Of a stretch of DNA of 64,000 bases, positions 16,944 to 23,606 are shown piece by piece. The translations under genes were made by a program, and so were the position numbers. Under the pieces are notes generated by a model. That model searched no databases, was not told the origin of the DNA, and saw nothing but the letters and a program-made list of their open reading frames with translations. Position 1 is the stretch's first letter. Every line of letters starts with the position of its first letter. Source of the stretch: Streptomyces goshikiensis. Lineage in GTDB: Bacteria > Actinomycetota > Actinomycetes > Streptomycetales > Streptomycetaceae. Location: NCBI RefSeq assembly GCF_014650555.1, contig NZ_BMVE01000003.1:124001-188000 (forward strand), in the 5' to 3' direction.

Positions 16944-17300
16944 GTGGGTGCGGTGACCGTACTGATCGTGGACGCCGCGAACGTCGTCGGATCCGTGCCC
17001 GACGGCTGGTGGCGCGACCGCCGGGGCGCGGCCGAGCGGCTGCGCGACCTGCTGGCGGAGCGGGACGCGGGCGAGGAGATCGTCCTCGTGGTCGAGGGCG
17101 CCGCGCGGGGCGTCGAGTCCGTGCCCGGGGTACGGGTGGACCCGGCTCCCGGGAGCGGCGACGACCGGATCGTGGAGCTGGCCGGGCAGTACGCGGAGCG
17201 CGGCTGCGTGGTGGTCACGGCCGATCGTGAACTGCGCGCGCGGGTGGGGGCGTTCGGGGTCGAGTGCGTGGGTCCGCGGACGGTCCGCCCCGCGCCCTGA
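16944..17300 (+). CDS. NYN (PIN-like) domain protein
   Basis: The short protein (118 residues) begins VTVLIVDAANVVGSVPDGWW. This is the strand 1 acidic motif of the NYN/YacP branch of PIN-like nucleases, and it continues to SGDDRIVELAGQYAERG and VVTADRELRARV, which hold the remaining conserved aspartates. Many NYN proteins are metal-dependent RNases. It starts one base after the kinase-phosphatase stop; a GTG at 16953 is an alternative. Its place in a ligase/kinase operon suggests an RNA-processing role, either trimming or being the source of the breaks. That is inference. Confidence 0.75.
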   Translation: MGAVTVLIVDAANVVGSVPDGWWRDRRGAAERLRDLLAERDAGEEIVLVVEGAARGVESVPGVRVDPAPGSGDDRIVELAGQYAERGCVVVTADRELRARVGAFGVECVGPRTVRPAP

Positions 17301-17314
17301 ACGCGGGTCCTGAC

Positions 17315-17359
17315 GCCGGAAGTCCGGCCGCCCGGGGTACGGGGGGCCGGACTTCCGGC
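17315..17359. terminator. hairpin terminator between convergent genes
   Basis: A perfect 15-bp stem (arms at 17315-17329 and 17345-17359, beginning GCCGGAAGTCCGG) encloses a 15-nt loop. It lies 15 bp after the NYN stop and 36 bp from the converging SH3-domain gene, so it can serve both strands. Confidence 0.75.
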
Positions 17360-17394
17360 TGCCGGACTCGTGCCGCCGGCTTGAGGCTGCCGGG

Positions 17395-18018
17395 TTACGG
17401 GATCGGCTGCGGACGGGGCTCCTGCGGACGGGCCGGGCAGGCCTTCACGGTGCTGAGGTTGCGGACGTAGCGGGCGGCCACCCAGCGGGAATCGGGGCCG
17501 GCGAGGCGGTACCAGACGTTGTTGCCGTCGACCGGGTCCCCGGTGTTCTTGCAGACGAGTTCGATCCGCTGGTTCGGCTGGACCGTACCCAGCTTGATCG
17601 CGTGGACGTACGGCTTGTTGCGGATGTTCAGCGGGCCCTGGGAGATGACCTGGCCGTAGACGGCCCTGGCGGCCGCGGCAGCGGCGGCGTCGGTGCCGTC
17701 GGTGGTGGTTCCGCTGGGGCGGCCGTTGGGGCGGCCGTTGGGACGACCGTTCGGGCGTCCGTTCGGCCATCCGTTCGGGGTCGCGGAGGGGTTCTCCGTG
17801 GCGCTCTCGTCGGCGTTCTCGTCGGCGTTGTCCGTGCCATCGGTGTTGTCGGTCTGCCTGCCCGGCCAGCCCTGGTCGGAGCCGTCGTCCATGACGCTCC
17901 CCTGTTCCTGGGTTTCGGGCAGCGGGTCCTCGTCCGCCGTGGCGACGCCCGCTCCGACCAGGCCGAGCACCAGGCTTCCGGCGGCGAGAGCGAGGATGGT
18001 CCTGGGACGCTTCAGCAT
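17395..18018 (-). CDS. secreted SH3-domain protein with NGRP repeats
   Basis: The 207-residue product has a signal peptide (basic KRP, then ILALAAGSLVLGLVGAGVATA), an acidic linker rich in DN and TD, and a repeat NGWPNGRPNGRPNGRP of four-residue units encoded by near-identical 12-bp repeats. The C-terminal bacterial SH3 domain contains GPLNIRNKPYVHA, IELVCKNTG and NNVWYRLAG. Such domains bind peptidoglycan peptides or wall polymers. The ATG at 18018 has GAGGAG upstream. The repeat count is likely to vary between strains because the unit is a short DNA repeat. Confidence 0.82.
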   Translation of the reverse strand: MLKRPRTILALAAGSLVLGLVGAGVATADEDPLPETQEQGSVMDDGSDQGWPGRQTDNTDGTDNADENADESATENPSATPNGWPNGRPNGRPNGRPNGRPSGTTTDGTDAAAAAAARAVYGQVISQGPLNIRNKPYVHAIKLGTVQPNQRIELVCKNTGDPVDGNNVWYRLAGPDSRWVAARYVRNLSTVKACPARPQEPRPQPIP

Positions 18019-18291
18019 TGAGCCGGCTCCTCTGTGAAGGAAGTCATCCGCCCGGCCGCGGCACGCGGCCGGAGGCGGCGACCAGGCGGTCACCACGGAC
18101 GACTATGACCAGGGAGCGGCGCATCGCCCGGGCGACGCACCGCCAATTAGCCCGATATGCGTAATATCTGGTAGCGACCGCTGCGCACTCCCCGAGGGAC
18201 GTCGGATCATATGCGCGCAGCGAGTTCAGGGCACCCTTTCGAGGGACTCCCGTGCACCCTGCACCTGGCTAGCATTCTCATGAGCGCCTGC

Positions 18292-18317
18292 CACGCAATC
18301 CCATATGGGATTGCGTG
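18292..18317. promoter_or_regulatory. 26-bp perfect palindrome upstream of the DUF397 gene
   Basis: CACGCAATCCCAT is followed directly by its exact reverse complement, giving a 26-bp palindrome that ends 31 bp before the DUF397 ATG. It is less GC-rich than the surroundings and has no T-tract. It looks like an operator for a dimeric regulator, with the neighbouring XRE protein as the obvious candidate. Confidence 0.55.
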
Positions 18318-18348
18318 ATCATGCGTGTCCGACAATGAGAGGGCAGTC

Positions 18349-18582
18349 ATGCAATTACGCAATGGAGTCGTGGCGAGCGAAATCCCCGGCGCGGTCTGGG
18401 TGAAGAGCAGCGCCAGCATCGGAAACGGGAACTGCGTCGAAGTCGCCGCGCTGGACGGCGGCGGTGTGGCGGTGCGGAACTCGCGCTTCCCCGACGGGCC
18501 GGCGCTGGTGTTCACCACCGCCGAGATCGAGGCGTTCGTCGACGGCGCCAAGCGATCCGAGTTCGACCATCTGACCGGATGA
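18349..18582 (+). CDS. DUF397 domain-containing protein
   Basis: This 77-residue DUF397 protein has the characteristic VWVKSSASIGNGNCVEVA followed by VAVRNSRFPDGPALVFT. DUF397 proteins are small partners or antagonists of adjacent XRE/DUF5753 regulators in streptomycetes, as in the WhiJ- and AbaA-like loci. The ATG at 18349 follows GAGAGGG; a GTG at 18325 in the same frame would add eight residues. The XRE gene starts 90 bp later on the same strand. A 26-bp palindrome just upstream probably controls it. Confidence 0.88.
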   Translation: MQLRNGVVASEIPGAVWVKSSASIGNGNCVEVAALDGGGVAVRNSRFPDGPALVFTTAEIEAFVDGAKRSEFDHLTG

Positions 18583-18671
18583 CGGTCTAAGCTCGGGCCA
18601 AAGCTTGGAGCGGCGGGCATTCAGGCACCATTCTGGGGCTGTCACTCAACCCCGGTCATATCGGAGTTCGT

Positions 18672-19577
18672 ATGCCCGCGCTCCCCGAGCACCAGCCCGG
18701 CCCCGTCGCCCCCGTCCTGCCGCTGGACCGGGAGCCCGGGAGGGAGGCGGCCGGGCGGATGCTGGGGCGAGAGCTCAGAGGATGGCGTGAGGACCGCGGC
18801 CTCACGCTGAAGGACGTCGCACCGGTGATCCGTGGATCGGTGTCCAAGATCAGCCGGCTGGAGCGCGGGGAGAGCCCTCCCAAACAGCGCGACGTACTGG
18901 ACCTGGCCCGGCACTACGGGGTCGGCCCCGAGGACATGCGGACGATCGAGCGGCTCCTCCAGCACGCTCAGGACTGCGAGTGGTACGAGCAGTACAGCGA
19001 TGTCACGCCCGGCTTCCTCAAGCGCCTGATCCAGCTGGAGGGCGACGCCACGGCCATGTGCATCTACGAGAACATGGTCGTCCCCGGTCTCCTCCAGACC
19101 CGCGAGTACGCCCGGCAGATGGTCCGCGCCGTGATGCCGAGCGCCTCCGCCGCGGAAGTGGAGCGGGTGGTGGACCTGCGGATCAGGCGCCAGCTCGTCT
19201 TCGACCGGCCCGGGCCCCGGGTGACCGTGCTGCTCGACGAGAGCGTCCTGCGCCGCCGCTTCGGCAACGCCGACGTGATGCGCGGACAGCTGGCCCACCT
19301 GCTGCGCGCCTTCGACAGCGCCAAGGTGAACATCCGCGTCATCGAGATGTCCCGGGGCTACGGCATCGCGCCGCTCTACCCGATCACGCACCTCCAGTTC
19401 GGTGACGGGGGGCCGGCCGAGCTGGTCTACGTCGAGCACATCAACGGCGCGAACTACGTGACCCGGCGGCGGGCCCTCGACGACTACCGCAACGCCCTGA
19501 CCCGGGCCCGGATGGCGGCGACGTCCCTGGAGAAGAGCCGGGAGATGATCAAGGAAGCGATGGAGCAGTACGGCTGA
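18672..19577 (+). CDS. XRE-family transcriptional regulator with DUF5753 domain
   Basis: The 301-residue protein has an N-terminal helix-turn-helix, with LGRELRGWREDRGLTLKDVA then VSKISRLERGESPPKQRDV. A long DUF5753 region follows, including EWYEQYSDVTPGFLKRLIQL, MCIYENMVVPGLLQTREYAR and DESVLRRRFG. These WhiJ-like regulators influence development and antibiotic production and work with a DUF397 partner, here encoded immediately upstream. The likely binding site is the 26-bp palindrome at 18292-18317. Start and length fit the family. Confidence 0.92.
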   Translation: MPALPEHQPGPVAPVLPLDREPGREAAGRMLGRELRGWREDRGLTLKDVAPVIRGSVSKISRLERGESPPKQRDVLDLARHYGVGPEDMRTIERLLQHAQDCEWYEQYSDVTPGFLKRLIQLEGDATAMCIYENMVVPGLLQTREYARQMVRAVMPSASAAEVERVVDLRIRRQLVFDRPGPRVTVLLDESVLRRRFGNADVMRGQLAHLLRAFDSAKVNIRVIEMSRGYGIAPLYPITHLQFGDGGPAELVYVEHINGANYVTRRRALDDYRNALTRARMAATSLEKSREMIKEAMEQYG

Positions 19578-19676
19578 CCGGCGCCCGCCCGCCCGGTCCG
19601 CGACGCCGCCGTCCGCGGCGCCGGCCACGCGCCCGCCCCGCTCCTCGCGGGACGGGCGCGCCGTGCTCGTCGGAGT

Positions 19677-20510
19677 TCAGTGCCGCCGGGTGGGGACGCG
19701 GGCCACGCCGCCCCACTCCACCCAGTCCGTGGGCCGGTCCTGGGCGCGCGGGGGCGGGCCGTCCGGCCGCCAGTCGACCACGTCGACCAGACCGGGATCG
19801 AGGATCTCCAGGCCGTCGAAGTACCGCCGGACCTCGTGCGGCTCCCGGACCCGGCCCCAGTGGCCGTGGGTGGCGTCCTCCATGAGCTTCGTGACGTCCT
19901 GGCGCACGACGGGGTCGTCGCTGACGAGCTGGCAGATCACCATGAAGCTGCCGTCCGGCAGCAGATCGGCCGTCTCGCGCACCACGAGCGCGGGGGAGCG
20001 GTGCTCGTCCCCGTCGGGGATGCAGTGCAGGACGGACACGAACAGGGCGGCGATGGGCTGCTCCCAGTCGAGGAACGGCTCCGTCTCACGCCGGATCCGC
20101 CCGGTCTCGCGCAGGTCCGCGTGGACGACGACCGTGCCCGCGTTCTCGTCCAGCATGGTCCGGGCGTGCGCCAGCACCATCGGGTCGTTGTCGATGTACG
20201 CGACCTTGCAGTCCGGGTGGGCGCGCTGCGCCACTTCGTGGACGTTGTCCTGCGTGGGCAGGCCGGAACCGTGGTCGAGGAACTGCTGGATCCCGTAGTC
20301 CTCCACCAGGATGCGGACCACGCGGCGCAGGAAGGCCCGGTTGTTGCGGGCGAGGAGCTGGGTGCTCGGGGCGATGCGCAGGAGGTCGGCGCACGCGGCG
20401 CGATCGCTCGCGTAGTTCTCGACTCCGCCGAGGAGCCAGTCGTACATCCGGGCCACGCTCGGGGTGTGCATGTCAATCAAGGGTGTGTGTGGGTCCTGCC
20501 CTAACTCCAT
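19677..20510 (-). CDS. SAM-dependent methyltransferase, DUF574 family
   Basis: The 277-residue actinomycete-specific methyltransferase begins with the DUF574 signature TPSVARMYDWLLGGVENYASD. It continues with NRAFLRRVVRILVEDYGIQQ, FLDHGSGLPTQDNVHEVAQ (SAM-binding loop), VAYIDNDPMVLAHAR and DLRETGRI. Streptomycetes carry many paralogues with unknown substrates, often near XRE/DUF397 pairs as here. A strong AAGGAGGG lies ahead of the ATG. The gene is convergent with the XRE gene, separated by 99 bp of GC-rich spacer without an obvious hairpin. Confidence 0.9.
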   Translation of the reverse strand: MELGQDPHTPLIDMHTPSVARMYDWLLGGVENYASDRAACADLLRIAPSTQLLARNNRAFLRRVVRILVEDYGIQQFLDHGSGLPTQDNVHEVAQRAHPDCKVAYIDNDPMVLAHARTMLDENAGTVVVHADLRETGRIRRETEPFLDWEQPIAALFVSVLHCIPDGDEHRSPALVVRETADLLPDGSFMVICQLVSDDPVVRQDVTKLMEDATHGHWGRVREPHEVRRYFDGLEILDPGLVDVVDWRPDGPPPRAQDRPTDWVEWGGVARVPTRRH

Positions 20511-20662
20511 GAGCCCTCCTTGTGGCCTTCGTCAGAGGCCTGCGGGTTGGGATAAGCGCTCATGGTAGGGAGTCGCCCGAGGGCATGCCAATCACTCGAT
20601 GGGGTTCAAGACAGGCGAACCGGGGGCGGCGGCCCGGAGGCCGCCGCCCCCGCGGCGGGCCG

Positions 20663-20956
20663 TCAGGACCGGCGGCGGCGCAGGTCGCGGCGGCGGGCCC
20701 ACTGCGCACAGCAGACCCGGGCGGCCTCGGTGAGGTCGGCCAGCAGCCGGGGGGCGGCCGCCCAGGGCTCGGGCGTGAGCGCGAGCAGCAGGACCGCTCC
20801 GCTCACGTGCACGGCGACCGGGACGAGGCTCGCCCAGAGCGGCGGGACGTCGCCGGATTCCGCCGGCGGGCCCTCCTCGTCCGGCGGGGCGGACATAATG
20901 GCGGCGGAAGGGGCCGGGGCGCGTGTGTGGCGCCGCCGCTTCTTCTGGTGAGTCAT
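20663..20956 (-). CDS. small hypothetical protein with one membrane helix
   Basis: I do not recognise the 97-residue product. It has a strongly basic start (QKKRRRHTR), an acidic Pro/Glu linker, one hydrophobic segment (LVPVAVHVSGAVLLLAL) and a basic C-terminus (RRRDLRRRRS) preceded by two adjacent cysteines. The ATG at 20954-20956 follows AAAAGGAAA with good spacing, which supports a real start. It may be a small membrane-anchored protein. A long AT-richer noncoding stretch lies upstream. Confidence 0.55.
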   Translation of the reverse strand: MTHQKKRRRHTRAPAPSAAIMSAPPDEEGPPAESGDVPPLWASLVPVAVHVSGAVLLLALTPEPWAAAPRLLADLTEAARVCCAQWARRRDLRRRRS

Positions 20957-21808
20957 GCGAATTTCCTTTTCTGGCTTTTTGCGGACTCGCCGGCGGCCCC
21001 GGGGGTGCATCCCGGGGCCGCCGCCGCGCGCAGTGCGTGAAAGAAACTCCACTGCCTGCGGAAAGCCGACCTTACATGTCAGCCCCTGCCCTTTGCGCCG
21101 CGCTGTCGCTAACTGATCGGCCCTCGATCCATGCAATCCCGAAGCCCTGTGATCAGGCCTCGATATGGTCATCTTTTCGGGAGATTCCATCTCTACTTCG
21201 TATGTCTTTGATCGATATTGATCGAATGGGCGGGAGGCAAGCGGTCAGAAAAGAAACGTGCCCGCTTGCTGCGCGAGGCGTCTGCACATGCAGATGGGAA
21301 ATTCGCTGGGTTGCGTATGGCAAAGACGCCGACCCGGGCCGGGCGTTTGGGCTAGTGGGGCGGGGTCGGCCGGTTCGCGCTGTCGTTCGCAACTCGTCTT
21401 TGCGCGCCTTCGCGCGGCCGTCTGTGGCAACCGGACCGTCTCCCGCGCGGGCTGCGACACCGCGCGCGGTTCGCTCACGGCTGAGCGCATGCGACGCCCG
21501 CGCGTACGATGCGGGGCCGTGCCCGCCCCCGTACGGGCACGGCCGCGCGGCGGAGGCCCGGGGGGAAGGGCCGATGCCGGTATGAGTCCGGCTCGGGGAA
21601 ATCTACGGGCGGCCCGCCCCCGGCCGCGCCCGTCCACAGGGTGAAGTCCGCCTACTTCCCAGGGTGGGGACCCCGTACAACCCAGGTTGTACTCAGGGGG
21701 GTTGACGTGCGGCACGGCGTCGGCATCGCCGCGGGGCCCGTCTTGTGCGCCGCCACCGTCCGGGCCGCTCAGGATGCGGGCGGCGGCCACCGGATCCAGA
21801 GTGGCCGC
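20957..21808. other. 852-bp region without a convincing gene
   Basis: G+C drops between about 21100 and 21300. TTGATCGA occurs twice (21208-21215 and 21218-21225), one helical turn apart. An 11-bp hairpin (arms 21515-21525 and 21534-21544) and an inverted repeat at 21675-21692 follow. Open frames here have poor codon usage for this genome, so I call the region regulatory or remnant. Confidence 0.5.
21675..21692. promoter_or_regulatory. inverted repeat GTACAACC-N2-GGTTGTAC
   Basis: Eight-base arms are separated by CA, 116 bp before the YbjQ-family start. The symmetry and AT-rich ends suggest a repressor operator. TTGACG at 21702-21707 could be a -35 box, but I see no good -10 at the expected distance. 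Confidence 0.4.
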
Positions 21809-22183
21809 ATGGGTATCGAAGACTACAGCGGCGGCCCCGGGGCCCAGCAGACCGGCGTCCTGGTCGTGACGACCAACGACGTCCCCGGCTACCGGGTCGA
21901 GCAGGTCATCGGGGAGGTCTTCGGCCTCACCGTGCGCTCCCGCCACCTGGGCAGCCAGATCGGCGCCGGTCTGAAGTCGATGATCGGCGGCGAGCTGAAG
22001 GGCCTGACCAAGACACTGGTGGAGACCCGCAACCAGGCCATGGAGCGGCTCATCGAGGCCGCGAAGGCGCGCGGCGCGAACGCGGTCCTGATGATGCGCT
22101 TCGACGTGACGGACGCCGCCGACGTCGGCACCGAGGTGTGCGCGTACGGGACGGCCGTGGTGCTGGTCCCCGCGACCGGCTGA
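21809..22183 (+). CDS. YbjQ/UPF0145 family protein
   Basis: The 124-residue protein has the YbjQ pattern: VLVVTTNDVPGYRVEQVIGE, VFGLTVRSRHLGSQIGAGLK, then GELKGLTKTLVETRNQAMER and ARGANAVLMMRFD. The fold forms pentamers of unknown function; it is sometimes described as a heavy-metal-binding domain because of fold resemblance only. The ATG at 21809 is chosen because residues upstream in the frame are low-complexity noncoding sequence. The stop lies 4 bp from the stop of the converging VOC gene. Confidence 0.82.
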   Translation: MGIEDYSGGPGAQQTGVLVVTTNDVPGYRVEQVIGEVFGLTVRSRHLGSQIGAGLKSMIGGELKGLTKTLVETRNQAMERLIEAAKARGANAVLMMRFDVTDAADVGTEVCAYGTAVVLVPATG

Positions 22184-22187
22184 CCCC

Positions 22188-22541
22188 TCAGGCGGGCTGC
22201 CACAGCTCGACCCGGTTGCCCTCGGGATCGGTGACCCAGCCGAACCGGCCGACACCCTCCATGTCCTGGGTCTCCCCGGCCACGTCGGCTCCCTTGGCGC
22301 GCAGTTGCGCGAGCATCGCGTCCAGGTCGCGGACCCGGAAGTTGAGCATGGTGTGCTGCGCGCGGGACCCGAAGTAGTCGGTCCCGGACTCGAACGTCGC
22401 GAACACCGTCGGCCCGGTCTCCTGATGCCACAGGCCGTGCTCGTCGACGTCCAGGCCCAGGCACTCGCGGTACCAGGCGCCGAGGGCCGCCGGGTCGGCC
22501 GCCCGCATGAAGTAGCCACCGATTCCACGTACGCGTTCCAT
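22188..22541 (-). CDS. VOC family protein (glyoxalase-like)
   Basis: The 117-residue single VOC domain starts VRGIGGYFMRAADPAALGAW, has YRECLGLDVDEHGLWHQETG, and ends VTDPEGNRVELWQPA, where the glutamate of the last strand is a typical metal ligand. Substrate unknown. It is convergent with the YbjQ gene and stands 63 bp from the stop of the EamA exporter gene on the same strand. Confidence 0.87.
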   Translation of the reverse strand: MERVRGIGGYFMRAADPAALGAWYRECLGLDVDEHGLWHQETGPTVFATFESGTDYFGSRAQHTMLNFRVRDLDAMLAQLRAKGADVAGETQDMEGVGRFGWVTDPEGNRVELWQPA

Positions 22542-22604
22542 GCGGCCATCTTGCCAGGACCGGCGGTGGCCGGGCGGCCCGACGCCACCGGCCGGGCCCG
22601 GCCC

Positions 22605-23564
22605 TCAAGGGGCCGGACGCGCCGCGGGTTCCCGCAGCCCCGCCGCCAGCCCGGCGACGACCACGGCCAGGCCCAGCCACACCGCCGGCCCCGGTACCCC
22701 GCCGCCCGCGCACACCCCGCCGCCGGCCGCGGCGAGCGGGGCGACACCGGTCAGCAGCCCGGCCCGGCCGGAGCCGACCGCGGCCACGGTGCGGTACCAG
22801 AGCAGGAACGCCACCGCCGTCACCATCACGGCCAGGTACCCGGCGGCCGCCCACTGCCGCGGGCCCAGCTCCGCGAGGTCCGCCGGGCCCTCGCACAGCA
22901 AGGTGAGCCCCGCCAGCATCACCGCCCCCAGCCACACCGCGTGCAGCGACACCCCCCACGCGCCGTGCCGCCGCAGCACCGGCACCGCGAGCAGCGTGAA
23001 CCCCGCCTCGCAGCCCAGCGCGAGCGCGGCCCACGCCACCCCGGCGGCGTCCGTCCGGCCGGTCCCCTCCACCAGCACGGCCCCGGCCACCACGACCGGG
23101 GCGGCCAGCAGGATCCTGCGGCTGGGCCGGCGGCCCTCCAGGAACGGGCCGATCACCCCGAGGAGGACCGGTACGGAGGCCACCGCGACCGCGATGACGG
23201 CCGGTTCGGCGTGCGCGACACCGCGTACGACGGCCACGTTGAACAGCACCAGACCCGTCGCGGCGATCCCCGCCAGCCACAGCCACTCCCGGCCGCGCGG
23301 GCGCCGCACCGGCACCCGGGCGGCCCGGGCGAGGGCGAACAGGATCAGCGCGGCGGCCGCGTACCGGACGGCCTGGGTGGCGAACAGCGGGGCGTCGACC
23401 AGCGAGCGGGAGACGGTGACGCTGCTGCCGACCAGCGCCATGCCGGCGATCCCGGGCACGAGGTCGCGCAGCGCGGCGGACGGGGCGGCCACCGGGGCTG
23501 ACGCGGAAACGGATGCGGATGCGGATACGGATACGGGCGCGGGGTGGGTGGTCAGTGGCTCCAT
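22605..23564 (-). CDS. EamA-type (DMT superfamily) exporter
   Basis: The 319-residue protein has ten predicted membrane helices in two EamA halves, e.g. GIAGMALVGSSVTVSRSLVD, YAAAALILFALARAARV, AVAVASVPVLLGVIGPFLEG and YLAVMVTAVAFLLWYRTVAA. The N-terminal 30 residues are Ser/Ala/Val repeats encoded by a GGATGCGGATACGG-like hexamer repeat at 23510-23540. The start codon is 29 bp from that of the divergent MocR regulator, so the exporter is almost certainly its target. Amino acids or drug-like metabolites are the usual substrates. Confidence 0.87.
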   Translation of the reverse strand: MEPLTTHPAPVSVSASASVSASAPVAAPSAALRDLVPGIAGMALVGSSVTVSRSLVDAPLFATQAVRYAAAALILFALARAARVPVRRPRGREWLWLAGIAATGLVLFNVAVVRGVAHAEPAVIAVAVASVPVLLGVIGPFLEGRRPSRRILLAAPVVVAGAVLVEGTGRTDAAGVAWAALALGCEAGFTLLAVPVLRRHGAWGVSLHAVWLGAVMLAGLTLLCEGPADLAELGPRQWAAAGYLAVMVTAVAFLLWYRTVAAVGSGRAGLLTGVAPLAAAGGGVCAGGGVPGPAVWLGLAVVVAGLAAGLREPAARPAP

Positions 23565-23586
23565 ACCGTCGAGCCTGGGCCCAGAA

Positions 23587-23606
23587 TGGACCCATGAGCA
23601 GGTCCA
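23587..23606. promoter_or_regulatory. inverted repeat TGGACC-N8-GGTCCA, likely MocR operator
   Basis: The arms flank the MocR ATG in the short divergent region, and a third GGTCCA copy begins 24 bp further on at 23625. MocR regulators usually bind short repeats near their own start. The position would allow autoregulation and control of the exporter together. Confidence 0.5.

Noticed and set aside
13472..17770. A minus-strand open frame of more than 1400 codons running from the YoaK gene through the RNA-repair cassette
   Set aside because: Only the YoaK portion (to 14161) has family motifs. The rest is antisense to genes with clear catalytic motifs and is open because high G+C lacks stops.
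20923..21585. Possible 220-residue protein in the gap before YbjQ
   Set aside because: Composition changes along its length, the codon bias is wrong and it overlaps the start region of the small membrane protein.
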